In this document: in pieces, positions 37,560 through 47,592 of the stretch
How positions within the stretch are numbered: position 1 is the stretch's first letter
Layout of the letters: each line of letters starts with the position of its first letter
Assembly: GCA_041398705.1 (NCBI GenBank)
Contig: JAWKUI010000012.1
Span: 1 to 64,000 of the forward strand
DNA length: 64,000 bases
Direction: 5' to 3'
Origin: NORP259 sp041398705
GTDB lineage: Bacteria > Planctomycetota > UBA1135 > GCA-002686595
The notes under the pieces: model-generated
What the model was told of the DNA's origin: nothing
The model's database searches: none
The model's input: the letters and a program-made list of their open reading frames with translations, nothing else
Translations under genes and position numbers: made by a program

Positions 37560-38510
37560 TCAGCCCACGGAAGGGTCGCCGGTGGCCCCAGAGCCACCCA
37601 ACGCCGGACCGCACCACACCAACCGGGGCTTGCCCGGCAACGCTTCCAGACGTTCCGTCAGGATCGGCTCGCCCGCCCGCGCCGCGGCTTCGTCCGCGTA
37701 CCACGTGTAGACGCTCGCGCCGCTGCCGCAGAGCTGAAGATCGTTCGGCGCGGCGCCCTCGAGGCCGCGTTGCCAAACGGCGAGCTCGGGAAAGGCGGCC
37801 AGGGCAGCGGCCTGCAGATCGTTGCACCGCTGCGCGCGCCAATCCGCCGGCACCCCGCCAGCGAGCGGCGTGCGCGGATGCGCGAGGGCGCCGTAAACCG
37901 CGCCCGTGGCACAGGCCACCGGAGGAGTGATCACCGCGAACCACGGCAAGGTGCCGCCCCACGCGAGTTCCGCCACCGGCGTTTCCCCGCGGCCTTCGAA
38001 CCAGGCCATGGGCGCCCCTCCCTCGTGCAGCAAGCGGCCGAAGAAGGCGCAGTCGCTGCCGATCGCGTCGAGGGCAGCGTACAGGTCGCCCGACCCCGGC
38101 TCCCAGCCGCAGAGCCGCCAAAGGGCGGCGAGCCCCGCGGCGGCGTTGGAGCTGCCCCCGCCTAGGCCTGCCTGGCTTGGGATGTTCTTGTGCAGGTGCA
38201 GATGCAATCCCGACGCGCGCGCCGCGAGTTCGCGCCGACGCGTTTCGGGCAGCGCGGCGATGGCCTTGAGAACCAGGTTGCGGCCGTCGAGCGGGATGTC
38301 CGCGCTGGCGGCGGGGCCATCGATCGTAAGGCGCACCGTGCCGGGCGCCACGCCCTTGTCCCAGTCCAGCGTGAGTCGATCACACAGGGACAAAGCCACG
38401 AGCGCCGTGTGCACGGAATGGAAACCGTCGGCGCGCTTCGGGCCGACGCGCAAGGTCCAATTGATCTTCGCGGGACTGTCGATCGTCACCGCCCCCGCCG
38501 ACGGGCTCAC
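37560..38510 (-). CDS. ispE: 4-diphosphocytidyl-2-C-methyl-D-erythritol kinase
   Basis: 316 residues of the GHMP kinase family. SPAKINWTLRV opens the protein, the ATP-binding loop is PSQAGLGGGSSNAAA, and CGSGASVY is the C-terminal glycine loop. IspE phosphorylates CDP-methylerythritol in the MEP route to isoprenoids. The GTG start at 38510 overlaps the panC stop (GTGA), so it is translationally coupled to panC. Confidence 0.92.
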   Translation of the reverse strand: MSPSAGAVTIDSPAKINWTLRVGPKRADGFHSVHTALVALSLCDRLTLDWDKGVAPGTVRLTIDGPAASADIPLDGRNLVLKAIAALPETRRRELAARASGLHLHLHKNIPSQAGLGGGSSNAAAGLAALWRLCGWEPGSGDLYAALDAIGSDCAFFGRLLHEGGAPMAWFEGRGETPVAELAWGGTLPWFAVITPPVACATGAVYGALAHPRTPLAGGVPADWRAQRCNDLQAAALAAFPELAVWQRGLEGAAPNDLQLCGSGASVYTWYADEAAARAGEPILTERLEALPGKPRLVWCGPALGGSGATGDPSVG

Positions 38511-39442
38511 GCGATGCCCGCCCCGAACGGCAAGGGACCAGGTGCCTCCGGTTCGGAAGGCACCGGCGGAATCGAGAGTTCCATGTTGTCGATCAGACGA
38601 ACGTCCCCCACCCGCGCGGCGATCAGCGCCACGGCGTGGTGCAGCGGGTGACTGATCGGACCCGACTGGAAGTGGCGCGGATCACGCACCGCCGCGTACT
38701 CCACCTCAAGGTCCCCAAGGGCCAACACGGCGCGCATCATTTCCGACAAAACGTCGGGATGCCGCTCGCCCAGATTCCAAAGGGCCTGGGCCGCGTAGAG
38801 CGCGCGCGAGACGAACATCGCTCGGGCGCGGTGCTCGGGGGACAGGCGTTCGTTGCGCGACGAACGGGCCAGCCCCGAATCCTCGCGTAGGGTCGGGCAG
38901 ACGTGGATCTCGGGACCGCCGAGGCGGGCGGCGAGGTCGCGCACCACCAAAGTCTGCTGATAGTCCTTCGCGCCGAAGTACGCGCGGGTGGCGCCGACGA
39001 TCTCGAACAGGCGCCTGACGATGGTCGCGACCCCGGCGAAGTGACCGGGGCGGAAGGCCCCTTCGAGTCCCTCGGCGGACGGGCCGGGATCCTCGAGGAA
39101 CTCCGGGTGCAGGTCGCCATCGGCCTTCAACCGGCCCGGGAAGAACTGCGCGAGCTCGCCGGTGAACGCCATGTGCGCCCCCGCCTGGTGCAGCAGTTCG
39201 CAGTCCCCTTCGAAATCGCGGCGGTAGTCCTGGAAGTCGCGCGCTTCGCCGAACTGCAGCGGGTTGACGAAGATGCTCACGCAGACCACGTCGTTCTGCG
39301 CCGCGGCGGCGCGCACCAGGCTCAAGTGTCCCTCGTGCAGGGCCCCCATCGTGGGAACGAAGCCGATGCTGCGACCCTGTTCGCGCTGGGTGGCGCACCA
39401 CGCGGCTGCATGTTCGGGATGGTGGTAAGCGATCCAGGTCAC
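38507..39442 (-). CDS. panC: Pantothenate synthetase (pantoate--beta-alanine ligase)
   Basis: 311 residues from a GTG at 39442, which overlaps the folK stop by the GTGA arrangement. Signature motifs: FVPTMGALHEGHLSLV (HIGH-like), VSIFVNPLQF, RPGHFAGVATIV, FGAKDYQQ and SSRNERLSP (KMSKS-like). It joins pantoate and beta-alanine with ATP to give pantothenate, the precursor of CoA and of the phosphopantetheine arm. It sits in a run of small-molecule biosynthesis genes. Confidence 0.93.
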   Translation of the reverse strand: MTWIAYHHPEHAAAWCATQREQGRSIGFVPTMGALHEGHLSLVRAAAAQNDVVCVSIFVNPLQFGEARDFQDYRRDFEGDCELLHQAGAHMAFTGELAQFFPGRLKADGDLHPEFLEDPGPSAEGLEGAFRPGHFAGVATIVRRLFEIVGATRAYFGAKDYQQTLVVRDLAARLGGPEIHVCPTLREDSGLARSSRNERLSPEHRARAMFVSRALYAAQALWNLGERHPDVLSEMMRAVLALGDLEVEYAAVRDPRHFQSGPISHPLHHAVALIAARVGDVRLIDNMELSIPPVPSEPEAPGPLPFGAGIA

Positions 39443-39954
39443 GGGGCGGTGGGGCTCGGGGTGGCGACGAGGGCGGCGAGGTGTTGGGCGACGGTGCGGC
39501 CGGTGCCGGGGATGACGGCGTCCGGCGCGATCTGGGCCAGGGGTTCGAGCACGAAACGCCGCTGGGTCAGACGCGGATGCGGCAGGTGTAGGGGTTCGCC
39601 CTGGCGCACTTGCTCGCCGAACCAGAGCACGTCGAGATCGAGGGTGCGGGGGCCGTTGCGTACCCCGTCCGCGCGGTCCCGGCCGAAATGCCGTTCGAGC
39701 TCCTGGCACAACTCGAGCAGGGCCTCAGCGGTTAAGGTCGTCTCCACGAGCACAGCCCCGTTGAGATACTCCGGTTGCCCCGCGGGGCCCCCTTCGGCCG
39801 CCGTACGGAACCAGTCCGAACGGCGCAGGATGGTCACACCCGGCGCGCGGTCGAGGCGCGCCAACGCGCCCTTGAAGGTGCGTTCCACGTCGCCGAGGTT
39901 GCCGCCGATCGCCAGGGCGGCGAGAGTTCGCGGGTTCGATGCGGGTCGGTTCAT
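39439..39954 (-). CDS. folK: 6-hydroxymethyl-7,8-dihydropterin pyrophosphokinase
   Basis: 171 residues, the HPPK length. IGGNLGD opens the protein, WFRT and LNGAVLVETTL follow, and the signature RDRADGVRNGPRTLDLDVLWFG and HPRLTQRRFVLEPL are complete. It transfers pyrophosphate from ATP to hydroxymethyl-dihydropterin in folate synthesis. It follows pssA after 9 bases and is coupled to panC. Confidence 0.93.
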   Translation of the reverse strand: MNRPASNPRTLAALAIGGNLGDVERTFKGALARLDRAPGVTILRRSDWFRTAAEGGPAGQPEYLNGAVLVETTLTAEALLELCQELERHFGRDRADGVRNGPRTLDLDVLWFGEQVRQGEPLHLPHPRLTQRRFVLEPLAQIAPDAVIPGTGRTVAQHLAALVATPSPTAP

Positions 39955-39963
39955 GGAAAGGGT

Positions 39964-40827
39964 TCAGCCCACTTTGCGCAGGGCTTCGTTCGAGCGGCTC
40001 GCCTTGTTGCGCCACGCGCCCCAAAGGCCGCGGCCGATGTAAAAGTAGCCGAGGAAAAACAGGAACGGCACGGGGGCCAAGTACAGGAGCAGGAGCAGGA
40101 AGATGAACTTGACGAGCGCCACTTGGCTGTTGCGCTCGCCTTCCGCCCGTGCGGTGGCATGCCGGTAGCGGATGTTGCTGACCATCAAGAGGCCGAGCAG
40201 CGGCAGCAACACGAACACCACGGGCTGCAGGTACTCGGTGGCCTGCATACGGAAACTCTCCGGCAAGAACGCGAGTCCCCGGCCCACCGGGGTTGCGGCT
40301 TCTCCGCTGCCTTCGATGCCCCCCCCCAGGCTCAAGCACATGAGGATCGTCGCCACGAGCGTTCCGGCCGCCGCCGGCGAGGGCAACCCCTGGAAGAAGC
40401 GGTGGTGCTCCTCCCCCGGCTCGGTGGTCAGGTTGAAGCGCGCCAGGCGCACCACGGCCAGCAGCGAGTAGGCCGCCACCGCCAGGAAGTTGAGGCGCGG
40501 GTGAAACAACCCCTCGGCCTCGAGCATGGTTTTCGCCACCATCGCCGGCGCCACCCCGAAGGTGATCGCATCGGCGAACGAGTCGAGCTGCGCGCCCATG
40601 GGGCTCGAACTGTCGGTCAGGCGGGCGACCTTGCCGTCGAGGGCGTCGAACACCAGGGCCAGCACCACCAGCCAGCACGACGATTCGAGCAGATGATGGT
40701 ATTCCTGGGTCTTGGCCCCGGCCGCCAGCGCGTCGATCGCCTTCGAAATGGCGAGCAACCCGCAGCCGGCGTTGGCCAGGGTGAACATGGAGGGCAACAG
40801 GGCCACACTCGGGGTCGGGATCGCCAT
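39964..40827 (-). CDS. pssA: CDP-diacylglycerol--serine O-phosphatidyltransferase
   Basis: 287 residues, several membrane helices. The CDP-alcohol phosphatidyltransferase motif D-G-x-x-A-R-x8-G-x3-D-x3-D is present as FDALDGKVARLTDSSSPMGAQLDSFADA. It makes phosphatidylserine, the precursor of phosphatidylethanolamine. First gene of the minus-strand operon, divergent from eno; the 162-base region 40828-40989 must hold both promoters, but I cannot name boxes with confidence. Confidence 0.9.
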   Translation of the reverse strand: MAIPTPSVALLPSMFTLANAGCGLLAISKAIDALAAGAKTQEYHHLLESSCWLVVLALVFDALDGKVARLTDSSSPMGAQLDSFADAITFGVAPAMVAKTMLEAEGLFHPRLNFLAVAAYSLLAVVRLARFNLTTEPGEEHHRFFQGLPSPAAAGTLVATILMCLSLGGGIEGSGEAATPVGRGLAFLPESFRMQATEYLQPVVFVLLPLLGLLMVSNIRYRHATARAEGERNSQVALVKFIFLLLLLYLAPVPFLFFLGYFYIGRGLWGAWRNKASRSNEALRKVG

Positions 40828-40989
40828 GGCGACCCAGTGTAAACCACCCGGCCCCCTTCTCCACGTTCTGGCAGGGAACTCCACGGCGCCCCGGGGATCC
40901 CGGCGCGGGTCACCACGGAGCCCCCGGGCCCGGATTCCCGCCCCTGGATCTGGGCCCGCCCCCCCGCGGTCCCTATCCTCTGGGCCACC

Positions 40990-42257
<1,268 letters not shown>

Positions 42258-42258
<1 letters not shown>

Positions 42259-42953
42259 TGTCCGGCGACGAGCGCATCGAAGGCGAAGCGCGCGAGCGTT
42301 TCCTGCGCGGTCTGCAAGCCGAAGCGGCCGATCGGGGCGACCCGATCGGCTGGTTCGAGCCCCTGTACGCCAAAGCCCTCGAGGGTCAGGTCGACGCGCC
42401 CTGGGAAGACGGCCAAGCCAACCCCATGCTGCGCGAGTGGCTCGAAATCCGCCGCCCCGACGGCCGCGGCAAACGCGCCCTCGAAGTGGGCTGCGGCTAC
42501 GGCCACGGCGCCCGCCTGCTCGTCGAATCCGGCTACCGCGTCGACGCCGTTGACCTGTCCGCCAGCGCCATCGCCCTGGCCCGCCAGCACAACAGCCACC
42601 CGGCCATCGACTTCGCCCAAGCCGACATGCTCGAACCCCCGCCGGAGTTCGAACACGCTTTCGACCTCATCGTCGAAATCTACACCCTGCAGGCCATTCC
42701 AGAAGACCTGCGCCAGCGCCTCACCCGCGTCCTCCCCCGCTGCCTCGCCCCCGGCGGCGAACTGCTCGTCATCTGCCGCGCCCGCGACGAACAGCAACCG
42801 GCCCAAGGCCCGCCGTGGCCCCTCGCCGAATCCGAAATACGCGCCCTGACGCAGACCCCCGAAGGCCTCAAGCTCGTGCAACTCGAACGGTTCCACGACG
42901 GCGAAGATCCCCCGCGCGACCGGTTCCGGGCGCTCTTGCGGGCGCCGAATTAG
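42258..42953 (+). CDS. SAM-dependent methyltransferase (class I)
   Basis: 231 residues. Motif I is LEVGCGYGHGARLL, motif II is VDAVDLSASAIALA and post-I is FAQADML; the C-terminal half has LPRCLAPGGELLVICR. This is the small thiol/small-molecule methyltransferase type (an early acidic WFEPLYAKALEG precedes the fold, as in thiopurine-methyltransferase-like proteins). Substrate unknown. It overlaps the enolase stop by one base, so it is co-translated. Confidence 0.87.
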
Positions 42954-42993
42954 CCAGGTACGGAATCGGTTCGGCGAAGAGGGAGAACTTCAA

Positions 42994-43019
42994 CGGGGGG
43001 AGGCTCGCGCCTCCCCCCG
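42994..43019 (+). terminator. Intrinsic terminator between convergent genes
   Basis: An 11-bp perfect stem (CGGGGGGAGGC / GCCTCCCCCCG, loop TCGC) with a flanking AACT/AGTT pairing and then TTTC. It separates the methyltransferase (+) from the secreted protein gene (-). Confidence 0.75.
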
Positions 43020-43044
43020 GAGTTTCAAGCATTCCTACTTAGTA

Positions 43045-44712
43045 CTACTGCACGGTGAACCCGATCGCAGGGGTCACATTGGCAGTCACTGCTCCATTGA
43101 GCCTGTCTCGGTGCAGACCTTGGAAGTAGATGGGGCTTTGCCCCAGACTAAACAGAGGAGACCAGTTTCCGTACCACGTTTGAATGTCCGCAAGCGATAC
43201 AGGAATGGATGCAGCACCCGCAGAGTCCGCCGCCACGATGCCGACCACTTGATTCTGGCTTCCAAGGCAAAACTGTCCCAAACCATAGGCTACAGGATTG
43301 CTCGCCAATTCGTGGGAGGCGTAGAAGACCACGGTCACTCCGGCCGGAACATTGGAAGCTCCCAGCTCGATCGCTTGCGCACTGAGGACGGGAGAGAACC
43401 GCGCATCCAATTGCCCGACAGAGCCGCTAGAATTCGCAATCGGTACACAAACTTCAGTCCCTCCAAGGAAGTCCTCAGCCACTCCATTTTCCTCGAAGAG
43501 AAAGTGCTTGGTCGGGTAGTTGTTAAGCTGGCCCGCGTCAAATCGCAGGCTGATGTAGTTCCCGCCAGGCGCGGAGAAGCTATCGGGAATTCCAATCGCC
43601 GAAGGCCCGGTCACACCAAGCCAGCTCGTTCCCGTCCACCCTAAGAGACACCAGTGATTCGTCGTCGCATTCCGGGCGAGGACCTGAGGATTCTGTGCGG
43701 GAAACTGGTCCGAACTAAGGTAGGTACCCACCACTCGGGCGTTGACATAGGGATAGGGAATCACCGGGCCCGGTACTGGGTACCACGGTCCCAATTGATA
43801 GAGAGTCCCCCCAGAAAATGTATTGCCACCAACGGATAGCCAGTTACCCGCAACACCCAAACTCGAAACATCAGGCGGGCTAAACCGATACGTTTCTTGC
43901 AGATGGACGGGCATTCCATTGCCTTGGGAAAGGACATAGACAACGCACTTTGTCCCCACCGGGCGGCTGACAGCGAGATACTCGAAACCAAGCACGGAAG
44001 GGACCCGCGCCATAGACTCTCCGAAGCGGTAGTAACTACCAGCCCCCCCTTCAAGTACGCTTGACAGCCAAGTGGCTGGCGCCCCGGTTCCGGATTGTGC
44101 GCCCGAGAGATCGAACAAATGCAGGCGACTGAATGAGGAACCGTTTGTCCCCGAGCCCGTCGAAGGGTTGGAGACGACCGCGTAGAGGGTCCCCCCGAAA
44201 TTCAGAAACTGAGCCGTCTCCCCGAATCTGGAGTCTCCATTGTTCAACCATACGTCTGACTGGCCCGCGGCCGCCCCAACTTGCTGCAAGTCGACCCGCT
44301 GATACCAGACACCGGCAACTCGTTCGATCAACCATACTTCCCATGAGCGATTGCTCGAGAATTGTGGAGAATGAAATCCGACCAGAGCAAACGAGCCCTG
44401 GATATCGAGGATCTTCCACTCCCCGGCTGCCATTCCTCCATAGGTGGGCGTGAGGAATCCGACTGGGGAAATGGTCGGCACACTATTGACTCCGGCGGAA
44501 TAGTCGTACGTCACTATCTGGTTGTAGTACTCTTGCTGATAGTTCAAAACCGTCAGCGTCGTAGGGTTCTCCCAGTAGTGGTCACCGTGCTCTATCGCGG
44601 ACGGATAGGCCTTGAAGTGGCCCAGCGCTGCCGTGGATTGTGCGGCCCCAGAGGAAGCCAACGCTCCTGCAGCTAGGAATGTCAGGAGTGGACGAAGAAA
44701 AGGCATGTTCAT
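43045..44712 (-). CDS. Secreted protein with a C-terminal module shared with other large secreted proteins
   Basis: 555 residues (ATG at 44712; a second ATG two codons on). Signal peptide MPFLRPLLTFLAAGALASSGAAQ. The first ~400 residues look like a propeller built of short strands with WEVWLIER, LYAVVSNPSTG, YLAVSRPVG and so on, similar to FG-GAP proteins without clear calcium loops. From about residue 425 comes the shared C-terminal module: CVPIANSSGSVG, an L-x-x-S-x-V-P-A-G-V-T-V-V-F-type strand, FCLGSQ, IYFQGLHRD, then GFTVQ at the end. The gene has far lower GC (about 50-55 %) and more A/T-ending codons than its neighbours, which suggests transfer. Function unknown. Confidence 0.75.
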   Translation of the reverse strand: MNMPFLRPLLTFLAAGALASSGAAQSTAALGHFKAYPSAIEHGDHYWENPTTLTVLNYQQEYYNQIVTYDYSAGVNSVPTISPVGFLTPTYGGMAAGEWKILDIQGSFALVGFHSPQFSSNRSWEVWLIERVAGVWYQRVDLQQVGAAAGQSDVWLNNGDSRFGETAQFLNFGGTLYAVVSNPSTGSGTNGSSFSRLHLFDLSGAQSGTGAPATWLSSVLEGGAGSYYRFGESMARVPSVLGFEYLAVSRPVGTKCVVYVLSQGNGMPVHLQETYRFSPPDVSSLGVAGNWLSVGGNTFSGGTLYQLGPWYPVPGPVIPYPYVNARVVGTYLSSDQFPAQNPQVLARNATTNHWCLLGWTGTSWLGVTGPSAIGIPDSFSAPGGNYISLRFDAGQLNNYPTKHFLFEENGVAEDFLGGTEVCVPIANSSGSVGQLDARFSPVLSAQAIELGASNVPAGVTVVFYASHELASNPVAYGLGQFCLGSQNQVVGIVAADSAGAASIPVSLADIQTWYGNWSPLFSLGQSPIYFQGLHRDRLNGAVTANVTPAIGFTVQ

Positions 44713-45570
44713 TTCTATCGAGATCTACGGAGAGTAGCCTTCAGGGAAGAGAGGGTGGAGTGGGCGCCGAAGCTCCCTGGACGATTGCACGCCGGCGTCG
44801 CAGGGAAGGCAGTGAGCGCGGAACACCTGATCAATGTTCTCCGACCATGTTTGGCCTCACACAAAGTCGAACTTCTTCCCAGGTCCCCGATGGACATGCA
44901 TTTGCTCCAAAGATGCGGCCTCCTTGGGAGCCAGCAACGACATTCGACTTGTGCCTAGCGATTCGGACTATCTCCCCGTCCGCTTGCCCTTGCCGTGGTT
45001 CGATCGATCCCCGTGCGAGAGTGTGGGACTAGCGAACCAAGCTAGTTGCCTTTCCCGATAAAGCGTGAGCCGCAATGACAACGAATCTTGTTCGTTGGGG
45101 ATAGATTCCAACTGGATGCCCCGCCACGGAATTCTATTACGCGGCTATCGCCCAGGGGAGGGCCGATGACTTGCCCCCTAACGGGGGAGGTCGCCGACTT
45201 TGCCATCTCTCCCACAGCACCCGAGCGACCCTAGGCTTCGAGAAAACGAGGCCTCACTCAGTATCGCAACTTTCCATCAGCCGTGCTCGAATCGACGAGG
45301 GGCAGACCTACTCCATAGATTTCATGGACAGCTCCACGTACCTGGCCATCAATCCGGCCGACTTGAGAAAAACGGCTGCTGAAGATCATTCAGCTCGCTC
45401 GGGGTTGTCAGGACTGCATGCCTCGCGCTCCGAATCCGATGCCATGAAAACCCTTGGACTCCTTCGACAGACTTCGAACTCGACGTTCACAATAGGCTCA
45501 AAACTTGCCGAGGGAGAAGGGGTAGCATCCTCCCTCCCCCTCTGCACTCGCCTTGTCAAAGATGTACTTG
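44713..45570. other. 858-base intergenic region without a credible gene, low GC
   Basis: Open frames here are short, have no signal or domain and no ribosome site. The base composition is close to 50 % GC against ~70 % in the rest of the window. I see a short CCCCC-TAA-GGGGG hairpin near 45176-45190 but no direct repeats or RNA gene. It separates the two low-GC secreted-protein genes and must contain the leader of the first. Confidence 0.6.
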
Positions 45571-47220
45571 TTACTGAACCATGAATTCGATCATGTTTGT
45601 GGTGTAGCGCAGCGCCCCATCACTGTATACGGCCTGGAAGAAGATCGTCGCTCCCGTAGTAACACTAAGCGCTCCACAAGCACCCAGATAGTCGATCGGA
45701 AGACTCGCAACACCTGCGTCGTTGGTCACCGGCACCGTAGTGTACAAGTGGTAAGGGTTCCCCAAACAGACCGCGCCAAATGGGGAAACGGGTCTCGGCG
45801 TAGAAGAAAGATCGACATTGCCGCCCAAGAACGCAACCCAGTTTCCGGGGGCGATTTGGCTGGCCTCCAACGTGACTCGGTCTTGCTTGAGAACAGGAGA
45901 GCCTTTCCCTTGAAGTAGCCCCGGCATCCCCGTTGAGTTCACTTGCCCCGGGCATTGAATATGACCAAGCCAGTGACTCTCCGGTGATGTGTCCTGATGC
46001 ACAATGACGACATCCAGTTGTTCATTGAAATTGGTGCTACTTGGCTGCCCGACGACAAGCAGCTTCCCTGCCGGAATCGCATAACCAGGAGCACTCACGA
46101 CGATATCGTCGTTACCGTCTAGTTTCGGCCCTAGAACACTGTCCCACTGAGTCCCATTCCATACGGAAAGCACAAGATTCTGATTGGTGTCAATCCCCGT
46201 CACCTCCGGCATTTGTGCGACCGGCTGGTTCCGTGGCAGATATGCCACCATGGGCCGAATCTCCTCTAGACCTGCGGGCGGTGTAACGCGCTGGGTCGCG
46301 TTATTAAATACCAACCGCAACAAGTCCCAATCCTGGCCAACGCCACTTGGCGAATTGTAGGCTGCAGCGACCCACCCGCCATGACTACGAAGCTCGTGGC
46401 CAAACTTCGTGCCGGCTGCAGTCACAGGGCAAGCCTCAGCGGTGGAGTACCCCAACGAAGGAGGCGTATTGAATAGACCTCCTTGATAAGCCAGAAACAC
46501 CACCAAGTCCGATTCGGGGGCACCAACAGCAACCCCTTGCGGACCACTGCCTTTGAAGGCGTCCACTGCAGCACCGAAGCGGGATCCTGTTCCACAGATC
46601 GCGGGAGCCGAGACCACTTGCTGAACAAACGGGGTGAAAGGCGTCGTAAGGGATACATCAAACATCCAGACCTGCGCAACGCCTCCCGGGCCGGGATCCG
46701 GATCACCAATCACTAGGTACCGGTACGAATTGAAATTTACGAGGGTAGCGCTGCAGCCAAACGACGGTCCAGGATCGGCACCAGGAAATGCCCCGGCAAG
46801 TTGTTTGAAGTCAGCACCCGTTGCCTGATTCCACTGACCTCCAGCCCAGGTAAACAGGCTGAGATTTGCGTTGTCCGCCGAGTCCTGAGTTACCATGTAG
46901 GTATCGTCTCGGTCCAAGATCGTCCAATCGCCCGTTAACACTGTGTAGTGGGTATTGGTCTGGTCCAACGTGACCCCAGTAGCATTGGAAACAATAGGGA
47001 ATCCCCAAACTTTGGAGATGCCACTGACCCTCGACAGACCCGCCAAGATTCCCGACGAATCTAGGTTGTACTCTTGCCCCATGTGGGTTCGAACGATCGA
47101 GGCAGCGGTATAGCTGTCGTTCAGTGTCGTTGCTTGCGGCAGGGGGCTGGCGTAACCGAAGCCGCCACCAACGATGGGAATGGCGGCAAGGGCTGCCGCA
47201 CAGAATGTCTTAGGTTTCAT
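45571..47220 (-). CDS. Secreted protein with the same type of C-terminal module
   Basis: 549 residues with a signal peptide (MKPKTFCAAALAAIPIVGGGFGYAS). The body is beta-rich with propeller-like blocks (WTILDRDDTYMVTQDS, YLVIGDPDPGPGG, GVAVGAPESDLVVFLA, DIVVSAPGYAIPAGK). The end has CPGQVNSTGMPGLLQGKGSPV, WVAFLGGN, VCLGNP, IFFQAVYSD and NMIEFMVQ, the module also seen in the gene at 43045 and, in a more distant form, in the two FG-GAP proteins. Low GC and unlike codon use, as its neighbour. Function unknown; a surface protein is likely. Confidence 0.75.
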   Translation of the reverse strand: MKPKTFCAAALAAIPIVGGGFGYASPLPQATTLNDSYTAASIVRTHMGQEYNLDSSGILAGLSRVSGISKVWGFPIVSNATGVTLDQTNTHYTVLTGDWTILDRDDTYMVTQDSADNANLSLFTWAGGQWNQATGADFKQLAGAFPGADPGPSFGCSATLVNFNSYRYLVIGDPDPGPGGVAQVWMFDVSLTTPFTPFVQQVVSAPAICGTGSRFGAAVDAFKGSGPQGVAVGAPESDLVVFLAYQGGLFNTPPSLGYSTAEACPVTAAGTKFGHELRSHGGWVAAAYNSPSGVGQDWDLLRLVFNNATQRVTPPAGLEEIRPMVAYLPRNQPVAQMPEVTGIDTNQNLVLSVWNGTQWDSVLGPKLDGNDDIVVSAPGYAIPAGKLLVVGQPSSTNFNEQLDVVIVHQDTSPESHWLGHIQCPGQVNSTGMPGLLQGKGSPVLKQDRVTLEASQIAPGNWVAFLGGNVDLSSTPRPVSPFGAVCLGNPYHLYTTVPVTNDAGVASLPIDYLGACGALSVTTGATIFFQAVYSDGALRYTTNMIEFMVQ

Positions 47221-47582
47221 TTCTTGTGAGCTGGTCAGGGACTAGCCACCGCAATCCACCCACAAGAGTGGGCATCCATCGGATGCATCCAATCAATCTG
47301 CGCCTTGGAGGGAGATCTGGTGCGCCCGACTGCGTGGCGTTCGCCTCAATCATGTTTCTGCCCAGCGCGGGGTCTCACCCGGTTGGCAAATCCGACGATC
47401 CCACACGCAACCCCTTGACGAGAACCCGCTTCGCAATGGTGGTGCGCAGTCCTGCGAGACTTCCTCTCAATCGCTCCGAGCAGGCCCGGATTGCGCCTTC
47501 ACCCCACCCGACTCTCTAGCATCGGCAATGGGACCTCAATAGCCCAGCTGAGTTGGCCGGCCCCAAGGGTGGCAAGGAAACC
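47221..47582. other. 362-base gap: leader of the secreted gene and end of the thioredoxin-like gene
   Basis: No gene visible. At 47265-47280 there is a small CCCAC/GTGGG hairpin. The right end holds the hairpin described at 47557-47592. The GC content rises back toward the window average at the right end. Confidence 0.5.
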
Positions 47583-47592
47583 TTAGGGCCGG
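47557..47592 (-). terminator. Hairpin overlapping the stop of the thioredoxin-like gene
   Basis: A 12-bp stem with one G-U pair (CCGGCCCCAAGG / CCTTAGGGCCGG, loop of 12). On the minus strand it contains the TAA stop of the thioredoxin-like gene. No T run follows. A possible terminator or 3'-end stabiliser. Confidence 0.4.

Noticed and set aside
45171..45584. 137-codon plus-strand frame in the low-GC gap
   Set aside because: No ATG in good context, no domain or signal peptide, and it overlaps the end of the secreted protein gene on the other strand.
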